Part shown: positions 1-8,738 of the stretch, piece by piece
Position numbering within the stretch: the first letter of the stretch is position 1
Layout of the letters: each line of letters opens with the position of its first letter
Assembly (NCBI RefSeq): GCF_000758725.1
Contig: NZ_CP009428.1
Coordinates: 5,270,001 to 5,334,000 of the forward strand
Source of the DNA: Paenibacillus odorifer
GTDB taxonomy: Bacteria; Bacillota; Bacilli; Paenibacillales; Paenibacillaceae
Direction of reading: 5' to 3'
DNA: 64,000 bases
Program-made: the position numbers and the translations under genes
Notes under the pieces: model-generated
What the model was told of the DNA's origin: nothing
The model's input: the letters and a program-made list of their open reading frames with translations, nothing else
Databases searched by the model: none

Positions 1-61
1 TCAAATAGGTTAATAGTGCGATCAATAAGGCTAATCCTGTCCACAAAATAACGTTATCCAT
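1..61 (-). CDS. 5' end of a short membrane protein, cut by the window edge
   Basis: Only the first 20 codons are inside the window. They read MDNVILWTGL followed by ALLIALLTYL, an uninterrupted hydrophobic stretch that would form one membrane helix. A GGGGGGAG ribosome-binding site lies just upstream of the ATG. The length and pattern (a helix ending in TYL) would fit a tiny subunit such as KdpF of the potassium ATPase, in which case kdpA should follow on the minus strand outside the window, but 20 residues are too few to decide. Existence of the gene is fairly likely; identity is a guess. Confidence 0.45.
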   Translation of the reverse strand, partial: MDNVILWTGLALLIALLTYL

Positions 62-112
62 CTTCTCCCCCCACACTTAAGCTCTTCGCCCTAATTATAC
101 ATGCCCAAACAC

Positions 113-137
113 AAAAATACCCCACAAAGTGAGGTAT
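113..137 (-). terminator. Rho-independent terminator after the YfhD-like gene
   Basis: A 9-bp stem with one mismatch (ATACCYCAC / GTGrGGTAT) around an AAA loop, followed on the minus strand by a run of T. It sits 22 bases downstream of the small gene ending at 159. Confidence 0.6.
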
Positions 138-158
138 CCGCCTTAGCTTTTTTAGCTG

Positions 159-338
159 CTATTCTTTCTTCATAATCTCATTCAGCTGACGTTTGTCCGC
201 TTCTTGTGCGCGATCCTGAGCTTCAATATCATCAAGATCGGCTTCCGCCGCCGAGAATTCTACATCCTCTGCTTTAGCTTCGTATAACATTTTCAATTTC
301 TCCGTCTTGGAGAAGATTTGTGAGTTTTCTCTATCCAT
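159..338 (-). CDS. YfhD-like small hydrophilic protein, 59 aa
   Basis: A 59-codon ORF starting MDRENSQIFS and ending LNEIMKKE, with an AAGGAG ribosome-binding site about 8 bases before the ATG and a terminator just after. The central part DVEFSAAEADLDDIEAQDR, followed by AQEADKRQ, resembles the conserved core of the YfhD family of small Bacillus proteins (VEFS...AD..D.EA..R...ADRR); that family has no established biochemical function. The protein is highly charged, without cysteine, signal peptide or membrane segment. The family assignment is by eye and should be treated as probable, not certain. It is too short to be picked up by a 60-residue ORF threshold. Confidence 0.7.
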   Translation of the reverse strand: MDRENSQIFSKTEKLKMLYEAKAEDVEFSAAEADLDDIEAQDRAQEADKRQLNEIMKKE

Positions 339-374
339 TGTTCGTCTCCTTTCTTCTTATTAATGAAGTGCCGA

Positions 375-734
375 TCAGACCATCCCGCCTGCTTCTTCAA
401 TTAAGCGCAGAGCCTGATCGTAGGACTCCGTATGCACAATAACCGTAAGCAAAATATCTCTCCCCGTTGGACCTCCGTTACCACCATGACTCATTCCGCT
501 AGAGCTGGTGTCCGCAGCTGCAAGTATGCCTGTGTGTGCGTGCTCAGCAGTCATGGAGTCCATTCTGGCCACATTGCCTGTCACCGGATTTACCCCTGAG
601 CTAAAGCTGGTACCTCCATATCTACTGAAGCGATCAATGGAAACTTCAATGGCCCGAAGTGCACGAAGCTTGCGCGCGACGCCTTCGGCTTCCTCTGGAC
701 TTTTAAAATATGCCAAAATATATCTTTCCGACAT
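375..734 (-). CDS. Conserved hypothetical protein, 119 aa
   Basis: Not recognised with confidence. The N-terminal half (YILAYFKSPEEAEGVARKLRA) and the C-terminal end (TVIVHTESYDQALRLIEEAGG) each look like a beta-alpha-beta unit in which a residue series precedes a helix, as in small ferredoxin-like folds that sense or bind ligands (for example heat-induced stress protein YflT-type domains). Between them is a Gly/Ser/His/Asn-rich loop of about 45 residues (SSGMSHGGNGGPTG). No membrane segment or signal peptide. It is co-oriented with the YfhD-like gene, 36 bases apart, so the two may be co-transcribed. A stress-related role is only a guess from fold and neighbour. Confidence 0.65.
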   Translation of the reverse strand: MSERYILAYFKSPEEAEGVARKLRALRAIEVSIDRFSRYGGTSFSSGVNPVTGNVARMDSMTAEHAHTGILAAADTSSSGMSHGGNGGPTGRDILLTVIVHTESYDQALRLIEEAGGMV

Positions 735-1020
735 CTTATCCCCGCTCTCGCTTGAAATTCAGATATCTGTTGCATTCATTTATATTGTCTTAATTTCACT
801 TGTTTTATGCTCTGATTTTCTTATATTCCACTTATCTACTGGGAATTCGACAATTTCCTCAACGCTTCGCTGCAATATGGTACTAAAGTTGTATATTCGA
901 TTTGAAGTTATAGCTGTAGAATAAATTTAATTTTCATAATTTTTTACATTTTATATGGAGGAGGAGAACCACAGACACACAATGCAATACAAAAAAATTC
1001 ATTTGGGAGGATGAACTTAT

Positions 1021-4000
1021 TTGAAACGTACCTTTAAACACTCTATTCAAAGATTTGGTATTGGAGCGGCAAGCTTCGGACTGGCTGTGTCTGTTCTTTT
1101 TCCATCAGCTGCATTTGCGAACTCATCCCTTGAATCTTCAACCCTGGTTACGGATGTACAGTCTCAAAGTGTGACCCCTCATAACTATGCTGGAGTACTC
1201 AAAGGTTCAGCACCAGTTTCAGTGATTGTGGAATTGACTAATAAACCAGTCAGTGTGTATGTAAATGAGGCAAAAACTTATTCTTTACGATCCTCAGTCT
1301 CCTCACAACGCAGTAAAATTATCTCAGAGCATAAAAGCTTTATTTCCTCAACACAGAAAATCGATGCCGATATCGGTTTTGAATACAGTGAGATTTTTAA
1401 CGGGTATTCCATTACGCTGCCAGCCAATCAAGTAAACAAGCTGTTAGAGCTTCCAGGCGTTGCGGCTATTTATCCGAATGAAGAAGTACATGCACTAGAA
1501 GACAGTGTTGAAGTGGCGACATTACCTGCTACACGTTCCTATTCAGACAGCGGTAAGCTAATAGGCGCGGACAAACTACATGATTTAGGTTACACAGGCA
1601 AAGATGTACAGGTAGCGGTTGTCGATACTGGTATTGATAAGAATCACCCTTTGTTAAAAGATAATTATAAGGGCGGCTATGATGTATATGATCAGGATGA
1701 TGATCCGGCTGAAACAGCCCCTGATGCTAACTTCCCTCCAAGAGCAGGCACTCCTTACGAAACCTCGCATGGTACACACGTTGCCGGGACAATTTTAGAT
1801 GTGGCACCTGAGGTAGAATTGTATGCGTATCGCGTACTTGGTCCCTATGGATCTGGTTCCACAGCGGATGTAATTGCGGGTATTGAGAAAGCGGTCGATG
1901 ACGGAGCAGATGTTATTAACCTTTCTCTAGGCTCTAGTGTCAACCAAAGCTATTCCGCGAGTTCAATCGCGATAGACAATACCGTAAAATCGGGCGTGAA
2001 TGTTATTGTTGCCGCCGGTAACGCTGGACCGGATGCAGGAACACTGGGCGAACCCGCTGGTGCCCAACTCGCGCTTAGTGTTGGAGCTTCTACTACTCCG
2101 ATAAATACCCCTTTCTTTGATATTGGCGATGTTAAAAAGATTCCCGGGACATTAGCCAGTTACTCCCCAGATTTAATCGATAATATTGCTGGCAGTAAGA
2201 TCGTTTTCGCTGGTCTTGGAAGTCCTTCCGATTACAAAAATCTGGATGTCAAAGATAAGGTAGTGCTTGTCGATCGGGGCTCGCTGAGCTTCTCAGACAA
2301 ATCTCTTAATGCCAAAGCTGCTGGTGCGAAGCTTTTGCTGATTGCCAATAATGAGCCTGGTGAAATCAGCCCCACCCTTGGTGCGCCTGGGGATTACATT
2401 CCTACCTACGGAATCAGTCAAGCCGATGGCAAAAAAATAAAAACTCAGATGGCTGCGGCTAAAGATATAATCAGTTACTATATAGCGCTTGAAGTAAATC
2501 AGTTAGCAAACTTCAGTTCTATGGGTCCGGGGATGCCCGATTATCTAATAAAACCTGATGTTGTAGCGCCCGGAGTCAATATCAACTCGACGATCCCTAG
2601 CTGGGATGGGAACTATGACCAAGCTTTCGGCTTAAAAAATGGCACTAGCATGGCAACTCCACACGTTGTAGGAGCTGTGGCTTTGTTACTGAGTAAAAAC
2701 TCTGATCTGAAGCCAAATGAAATTAAAGCCCTGCTGATGAACAATGCTGATCCTATTTTTAAACGTGATGGGAATTCTTACTCCTTGTACCAACAAGGTG
2801 CAGGTTTAATTAATCTGGAGAAGTCGATAAACGCTAAATCCATTGCTAAAGTCGGTGAGATCCTTAACAGCGGTCTTCCGGGTACTGTTGAAATCCCTTA
2901 TTACACAGGTTCCTTATCCTTCGGCTTACAGCCAAAGGGTGTTACCGTAACGAAAGCTGTCTATGTAGAGGACTTTAAAGGGAATGGAGAAACATACACC
3001 CTGTCCACCAAATGGCTGACAGAAGTGCCTAGTGATATTAGTATTGATTTTGCACCACACAGCGTTACTTCAGGGGTAAATCAATATGCACAATTTACAC
3101 TCAATGTATCTAAAATAGCAAAAGAGGGCGCATATGAAGGCATCCTGTTACTTACCTCTGATACAGAAACCCTTCGTCTGCCATTTAACATTGTTGTAGG
3201 CGACCAATTTAATGTAGCACCTATTAATCAGCTCTCTTTTGAAAGTCCACAAATTTCACCTAATGGTGATGGACGCTCAGATGACACCACCTTTACCTTT
3301 TCTGTCAATGAAGAGCTGGAAGGCATAAGTTTCGTTGCCTCTTCAAAAGATGCTCCTGCAACAGTTTTAGGTGAAGTTTATGCAATCGATGAGAAGATCT
3401 ATCGTGGCGTATACGAAGTTCCAAATTGGGATGGAACATTAACAGACCTGGAGACCTCCGCCAAGTCTACTTTAGCAGATGGTCACTACTACATCATTCC
3501 TGTGCTTCCCAATGGGCAACTGCTCGAGAAACAAAAGGCCGAATTCACAATTGATACCGAGAAGCCGCTAGTTTCCGGCATCACCATTGAGGAGTATGAA
3601 CGCGAAGCGCCAACCGATCCTGGCGTGGCACAAATTAGTGGTTTTATTGATGATGACCTAATGGCCTATTATATTTCTAATACAAACCCTATTGGAAACT
3701 GGTTTACCGTATATGCCGAAGGCAAACATTATGATGGGAATGCTTATAAATTTGGCGGTGTGATTGCAAATAACGGTGCCTTTACCATTGATGTTCCTGT
3801 TAACGAGGGGCTAAATGAGTACAAAGTCCACGTGGTCGATAAAGTGGGGAATGGTGCAGACGACGATGATTACGTTCAGCGGCTGCTTTATAGCACAGGG
3901 GATGGTACTTTCACAGTAACTCCGGCTCTTTCTGCATCCACCATTGAAGTAGGACAATCTGTGACCGTTGATTTAGATTATTCCGTGACAGACGAGGTTT

Positions 4001-5577
4001 ATGGCGTCTATGGGGCTTCATTCGGTGTCATATACGATGATTCCCTTGAATCACCGGTAATCCAGCCAAGCGTACAGCTGGTTACGTATCAAGAGGAGCA
4101 TTTCTCTAGTGTTCCACTTACAGAATATTCACAAACGTATGACCTTGGAGACGGCCACAAACTGACACAATATAGTGTCAATCTGTCAGGAGGTGCTTAT
4201 CACGGCTCTGGCTCACTAGCCCAAATAACCTTCGAACCAGCAACAGCAGGAGATTATTCCTTTGAGCTATATGATGTCCAGATTTGGAATGATGCCACAA
4301 CATCAACTATCCCATCTGGTTTGAGAACAGTAAGTGTAACTGTTAGCACACCTGAAAAACCGACACCGACACCAACGCCAACACCGACACCGACACCATC
4401 AGCAACGCCATCAGCAACGCCAGACCCAACAGAAACGCCAACACCGACACCATCACCTACGTCTTCTCCATCTTCTGAGACCTATGTATCTACAGCAACC
4501 AGCACTCCCACTCCTGGACCTTCTTTGAAATCCGGGAAGCTAGTAGAGACAGCCGATCCAGCTGGTGGTAAACCTTCAACGGTGTTTAACATCTTAGATG
4601 CTGCATTAACAAATTCGATCCAGAATGCAAAAGATAAGACTTCTGTACTTGATCTTAGCGATGTGAATTTCAATAAGTATAGCCAAGTCGTTATTACTCT
4701 TACCCCGGCGCAAGCCGAACAGTTGAAGAAATCGGAGAATGCACTCAGCCTTAACGGTAGTGGGTTCAATGTTCTTATTCCAGCGGCAACCCTTCCGGAT
4801 TTCATTAGCAGCAGTGGTTTGTTGCTTACGATAAGTCTGGCTGATGCTAGCGATACAGCAGTCTTATCAGGAAGCTCAGCTGCGATCAATATTGGTTCTT
4901 CCATTCTGACCATTAAAAATGGTTGGACAACCGGAAAGCCGATTACCCTTCAGCTTAATCTAAAAGACAGCAGTCTACGTGATGCTCGAAAAACTGCCGC
5001 CTATGCAGAAACAAAGGATCATAAATGGTCCTATCTGCAACCTGGATCTTTCTCTAAAGAAGGTATTCTACAGTTTACAGTTACTGGCGACGGCTCTTAT
5101 AGCGTTGCATTCCGTAATGTAAGCTTCAAGGATATCGGCACTCACTGGGCTAAAGGCGATATCGAAGTTCTTGTTGCTCATGGTATCATTGCCGGCAAAG
5201 GAACCGATGGCAGCTTCAAGCCTACTGACACCTTAAATCAAGCGGAGCTACTAACGCTCTTCGACCGTCTACTTGGAAAAGGTGACACTTGGAATACTCG
5301 TATCAAACAAAGTGGTTCACGTGATGTGCTGACTCGCGAAGAAGCAGCTCTTATCATTGCTGAAGCTCTAGGTGCTGATCTTACAGTAGCTAAGACTCCT
5401 TTGAGCTTTAAGGATGCCGACAACATCGCTGCAGAAGCACGTAACGCCGTAGCCTATGCGGTAAGCAAAGGTTATCTCAAGGGCGTTGGCGCGGACAACT
5501 TCAATCCACAAGGTACTCTGACTCGGGCACAGGCAGCAACGATTCTGAGCCGCGTGTTCGAGGACCTACGTTCTTAA
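1021..5577 (+). CDS. Cell-surface subtilisin-like serine protease (Vpr-type) with PA, cohesin-like and SLH domains, 1518 aa
   Basis: A secreted S8 peptidase held on the cell wall. Visible parts in order: signal peptide (1-33, cut near AFA/NS); inhibitor I9-like propeptide (about 65-160); S8 catalytic domain (about 195-600) with catalytic D202 (VVDTGID), H250 (SHGTHVAG), oxyanion-hole N334 (AAGNAG) and S543 (NGTSMATPH); an inserted PA domain (about 375-480) as in Vpr and C5a peptidase; Fn3-like and FlgD-like beta domains (610-900); a cohesin-like domain (about 965-1105); a Pro/Thr repeat linker (about 1114-1165); and C-terminal SLH repeats (from 1369 and from 1463, with a weaker middle one), which bind pyruvylated wall polymer. 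Translation starts at TTG 1021, 10 bases after GGGAGG; the nearby ATG at 1011 is out of frame and stops after eight codons. Followed by a strong terminator. Substrate unknown. Confidence 0.93.
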   Translation: MKRTFKHSIQRFGIGAASFGLAVSVLFPSAAFANSSLESSTLVTDVQSQSVTPHNYAGVLKGSAPVSVIVELTNKPVSVYVNEAKTYSLRSSVSSQRSKIISEHKSFISSTQKIDADIGFEYSEIFNGYSITLPANQVNKLLELPGVAAIYPNEEVHALEDSVEVATLPATRSYSDSGKLIGADKLHDLGYTGKDVQVAVVDTGIDKNHPLLKDNYKGGYDVYDQDDDPAETAPDANFPPRAGTPYETSHGTHVAGTILDVAPEVELYAYRVLGPYGSGSTADVIAGIEKAVDDGADVINLSLGSSVNQSYSASSIAIDNTVKSGVNVIVAAGNAGPDAGTLGEPAGAQLALSVGASTTPINTPFFDIGDVKKIPGTLASYSPDLIDNIAGSKIVFAGLGSPSDYKNLDVKDKVVLVDRGSLSFSDKSLNAKAAGAKLLLIANNEPGEISPTLGAPGDYIPTYGISQADGKKIKTQMAAAKDIISYYIALEVNQLANFSSMGPGMPDYLIKPDVVAPGVNINSTIPSWDGNYDQAFGLKNGTSMATPHVVGAVALLLSKNSDLKPNEIKALLMNNADPIFKRDGNSYSLYQQGAGLINLEKSINAKSIAKVGEILNSGLPGTVEIPYYTGSLSFGLQPKGVTVTKAVYVEDFKGNGETYTLSTKWLTEVPSDISIDFAPHSVTSGVNQYAQFTLNVSKIAKEGAYEGILLLTSDTETLRLPFNIVVGDQFNVAPINQLSFESPQISPNGDGRSDDTTFTFSVNEELEGISFVASSKDAPATVLGEVYAIDEKIYRGVYEVPNWDGTLTDLETSAKSTLADGHYYIIPVLPNGQLLEKQKAEFTIDTEKPLVSGITIEEYEREAPTDPGVAQISGFIDDDLMAYYISNTNPIGNWFTVYAEGKHYDGNAYKFGGVIANNGAFTIDVPVNEGLNEYKVHVVDKVGNGADDDDYVQRLLYSTGDGTFTVTPALSASTIEVGQSVTVDLDYSVTDEVYGVYGASFGVIYDDSLESPVIQPSVQLVTYQEEHFSSVPLTEYSQTYDLGDGHKLTQYSVNLSGGAYHGSGSLAQITFEPATAGDYSFELYDVQIWNDATTSTIPSGLRTVSVTVSTPEKPTPTPTPTPTPTPSATPSATPDPTETPTPTPSPTSSPSSETYVSTATSTPTPGPSLKSGKLVETADPAGGKPSTVFNILDAALTNSIQNAKDKTSVLDLSDVNFNKYSQVVITLTPAQAEQLKKSENALSLNGSGFNVLIPAATLPDFISSSGLLLTISLADASDTAVLSGSSAAINIGSSILTIKNGWTTGKPITLQLNLKDSSLRDARKTAAYAETKDHKWSYLQPGSFSKEGILQFTVTGDGSYSVAFRNVSFKDIGTHWAKGDIEVLVAHGIIAGKGTDGSFKPTDTLNQAELLTLFDRLLGKGDTWNTRIKQSGSRDVLTREEAALIIAEALGADLTVAKTPLSFKDADNIAAEARNAVAYAVSKGYLKGVGADNFNPQGTLTRAQAATILSRVFEDLRS

Positions 5578-5601
5578 ACAGTATCTAGTTGAACTCTCAA
5601 A

Positions 5602-5640
5602 GAAAGCCCCAGCAGCCAGATGGCTGCTGGGGCTTTCTCG
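5602..5640 (+). terminator. Strong terminator of the surface protease gene
   Basis: A 17-bp perfect stem (GAAAGCCCCAGCAGCCA and its complement) with a minimal loop, followed by TCGCTTT. It is 24 bases past the stop codon. Confidence 0.85.
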
Positions 5641-5670
5641 CTTTAGGTCACATCTGCGGCGCATACGAGG

Positions 5671-6428
5671 CAACTATCGGACACAGTTGCACTTAAATGC
5701 TGGATTATGCGACATTTGCCATGCTAACGGACCCCATAGTCGCTATTAGCACGAAAAACACCAAATATAAGCGCTTTTCTGGGCAATAGCTGCACTGGAG
5801 TCCGAAACTTCGCTCAAAAGGAGAAAAATGTGCAAATAGCGCCAACTGGGTCCGTATGCCTCCAGCGTCTTCTGGGTCCTATCCACTCAGATGATTACAC
5901 TCAACGCTATCGGACTCAGTTGCACTTAAACGCTGAATTATGCGATATTTGCCATGCCAACGGACCCCATAGTCGCTATTAGCACGAAAAACACCAAATA
6001 TGAGCACTTTTCTAGGCAATAGCTGCACTGGAGTCCGAAACTTCGCTCAAAAGGAGAAAAATGTGCAAATAGCGTCAGCTGAGTCCGCAAGCCTCCAGCG
6101 TCTTCTGGGTCCTATCCACTCAGATGATTACACTCAACGCTATCGGACTCAGTTGCACTTAAACGCTGAATTATGCGATATTTGCCATGCCAACGGACCC
6201 CATAGTCGCTATTAGCACGAAAAACACCAAATATGAGCACTTTTCTAGGCAATAGCTGCACTGGAGTCCGAAACTTCGCTCAAAAGGAGAAAAATGTGCA
6301 AATAGCGCCATCTGGGTCCGTATGCCTCCAGCATCTTTTGGGTCCTATCCACTCAGATGATTATTCTCGGCGCTATCGGACGCAGTTGCACTTAAATGCT
6401 GGATTATGCGACATTTACCATGCCCACG
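5671..6428. repeat. Tandem array of a 233-bp repeat, about 3.25 copies
   Basis: The same block recurs at an exact spacing of 233 bases: the CTATCGGAC motif is at 5674, 5907, 6140 and 6373. Copies differ by scattered single-base changes; the second and third are nearly identical, the first and fourth more divergent. Each unit contains several forms of a GGACYC / GRGTCC core next to an AATAGC or CGCTAT element, in both orientations, so the unit itself is probably built from older inverted sub-repeats. Short ORFs of about 71-74 codons recur once per unit but have no convincing ribosome-binding site and are taken as by-products. A diverged inverted relative lies near 34.9 kb. Confidence 0.93.
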
Positions 6429-6494
6429 TAGATAATTCAAAACAGATAGTGTGTTAAAAAAAGATGGAGACCAGTCGGGGGTTTCAAGGTTACA

Positions 6495-7045
<551 letters not shown>

Positions 7046-7081
7046 ACGGGATTCGGGTTCAGAGGTTCGGCGGGGTTTACC

Positions 7082-7117
7082 GGAGTTACCGGAGTTACCG
7101 GAGTTACCGGAGTTACC
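7082..7117. repeat. Short nonamer array (GGAGTTACC), four copies
   Basis: Four perfect head-to-tail copies of GGAGTTACC with a partial copy (GTTTACC) before them, immediately to the right of the heptamer array and separated from it by about 35 bases of degenerate G/T-rich sequence. Confidence 0.9.
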
Positions 7118-7274
7118 GGGCTTGCCGAGTTCACCACGAGCTGCCAGGCTTTTCCGGGTTTTCCGAGTTAGCCAAGCTCGCAAAATTCCCCAGGTTCCAG
7201 CATTACAGCTCAACCAAAGAATTGCATGGGGTCAGTTAACTGGCCCTGCTATAATCTCATGCTAAACAAAAACA

Positions 7275-7315
7275 CAGAGCAGCGATCCCCCAATAACGGG
7301 AGGACCGCTGCTCTG
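7275..7315 (-). terminator. Terminator downstream of dnaJ, probably bidirectional
   Basis: A 10-bp outer stem (CAGAGCAGCG / CGCTGCTCTG) with an inner C-rich/G-rich arm and an AATAAC loop. On the minus strand it is followed by TGTTTTTGTTT, on the plus strand by CTATC and eight T. It closes the heat-shock operon. A nearly identical hairpin in inverse orientation follows kdgK. Confidence 0.75.
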
Positions 7316-7360
7316 CTATCTTTTTTTTCTATTCATTTACTGAATGAATGAGTTAGGATA

Positions 7361-8485
7361 TCAGTCCCCGCGAAACGCACGTTTCACACGATCAAAGAAG
7401 GACTGTTCGTGTTCATGTGTGTTTTCTCCGTTCAGAGAAGCGAACTGGCGCAGCAATTCTTTTTGCTCTTCATTGAGCTTGCTAGGTGTCACAACAATTA
7501 CTCGTACATGCTGATCACCTTGGCCAGATCCGCGCAGACGCGGAACACCTTTACCTTTGAGGCGGAAGAAAGTGCCTGTTTGCGTTCCGGCAGGAATCTT
7601 CAGCTTCACTTTTTCGGTTAAGGTTGGAATTTCAATCTCATCACCAAGTGCTGCCTGTGCAAACGTAAGTGGAACCTCGCACATAATATCATCGTTCTCA
7701 CGCACGAAGAAATCATGCGATTTGACACGGATAACAATATACAAGTCTCCCGCAGGACCGCCGCGTAAGCCGCCTTCACCTTCGCCAGTCATGCGCAGCT
7801 GTGCACCGTCGTCAACACCAGCAGGAATGCGCACATGGATCTTGCGTTGCTTTTTAACTTTACCCTGTCCGCTGCAAGTTGTACATTTTTCCTTAATAAT
7901 CTTACCTGTACCACTGCAATGTGAACAAGGACGACGATTACGCATCTGTCCAAGCGGTGTATTCTGTACGAATTCCTGTTGTCCACTACCATGACATACG
8001 GAACAAGTCTCTGGTTTAGTGCCCGGTTTAGCCCCGGAGCCGTAGCAGGTATCGCAAGTTTCTGTACGTGGAATAGTAATATCGGTTTCTTTGCCGAATA
8101 CTGCTTCCTTGAATTCAATGGTCATGGTATACTGCAAATCCCCACCGCGCTGCGGTGCGTTAGGATCACGGCGTCCGCCGCCTCCGAAGAACATATCAAA
8201 GATATCACCAAGTCCTCCGAAGTCGCCACCACCGCCGCCTCCGAAGCCGCCCATACCTTGGTTAGGGTCAATATGGCCATATTGGTCATATCTAGCTCGC
8301 TGTTGTCCATCACTAAGAACATCATAAGCTTCTTTTACTTCCTTAAACTTAGCTTCAGCGTCATCTGCTTTATTCACGTCTGGGTGATATTGGCGCGCCA
8401 ATTTCCGGTACGCTTTTTTCACCTCATCGTCTGAAGCATCTCTACTTAGGCCAAGCACTTCATAATAATCGCGTTTATCTGCCAC
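7361..8485 (-). CDS. dnaJ: Chaperone protein DnaJ (Hsp40), 374 aa
   Basis: Co-chaperone that delivers unfolded substrates to DnaK and stimulates its ATPase. Visible parts: J domain (about 5-70) with the HPD signature at 34-36; a Gly/Phe-rich linker (about 75-110) with GGFGGGGGGDFGG; four CxxCxGxG zinc motifs (CDTCYGSG, CSVCHGSG, CSHCSGTG, CTTCSGQG); and the C-terminal substrate domain. The start is placed at GTG 8485, giving the usual N-terminus ADKRDYYEVLG after a GGAGGTG ribosome-binding site 6 bases away; a 19-residue upstream extension in frame is not expected in the family. Last gene of the hrcA-grpE-dnaK-dnaJ operon, separated from dnaK by a hairpin. Confidence 0.97.
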   Translation of the reverse strand: MADKRDYYEVLGLSRDASDDEVKKAYRKLARQYHPDVNKADDAEAKFKEVKEAYDVLSDGQQRARYDQYGHIDPNQGMGGFGGGGGGDFGGLGDIFDMFFGGGGRRDPNAPQRGGDLQYTMTIEFKEAVFGKETDITIPRTETCDTCYGSGAKPGTKPETCSVCHGSGQQEFVQNTPLGQMRNRRPCSHCSGTGKIIKEKCTTCSGQGKVKKQRKIHVRIPAGVDDGAQLRMTGEGEGGLRGGPAGDLYIVIRVKSHDFFVRENDDIMCEVPLTFAQAALGDEIEIPTLTEKVKLKIPAGTQTGTFFRLKGKGVPRLRGSGQGDQHVRVIVVTPSKLNEEQKELLRQFASLNGENTHEHEQSFFDRVKRAFRGD

Positions 8486-8651
8486 TGCTTTCACCTCCGT
8501 GCATACATACTCAAATTCCTTATTACCTGTCAAACAAACCATTATACGATAAAACCTCAGGATCTGACCATCCAGATTCAGCGATGTTTATTCTTACAAT
8601 ATCAGAAGGCGCATTCGCAAAGAGTGTGCAGTCTGATATTACAAAAGGAAA

Positions 8652-8680
8652 GTCAAAACACGGGATGACCCGGTTTTGAC
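8652..8680 (-). terminator. Hairpin between dnaK and dnaJ
   Basis: Stem GTCAAAAC/GTTTTGAC plus CGGG/CCCG around an ATGA loop with one bulged A. On the minus strand it is followed by TTCCTTTTG, so it could act as a partial terminator or processing site that lowers dnaJ relative to dnaK. Confidence 0.55.
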
Positions 8681-8738
8681 CTTCCCTTCTTAACTATATA
8701 AGAATTTATCAGTTTCCTATTACACTTATCGTATAAGG

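Noticed and set aside
981..1013. Ten-codon upstream ORF before the surface protease
   Set aside because: It is far from its possible ribosome-binding site; nothing supports a regulatory leader peptide.
6000..6457. Recurring 71-74-codon ORFs in the 233-bp repeats
   Set aside because: They follow from the repeat; no ribosome-binding site, no domain, and single-base differences between units do not favour silent changes in an obvious way.
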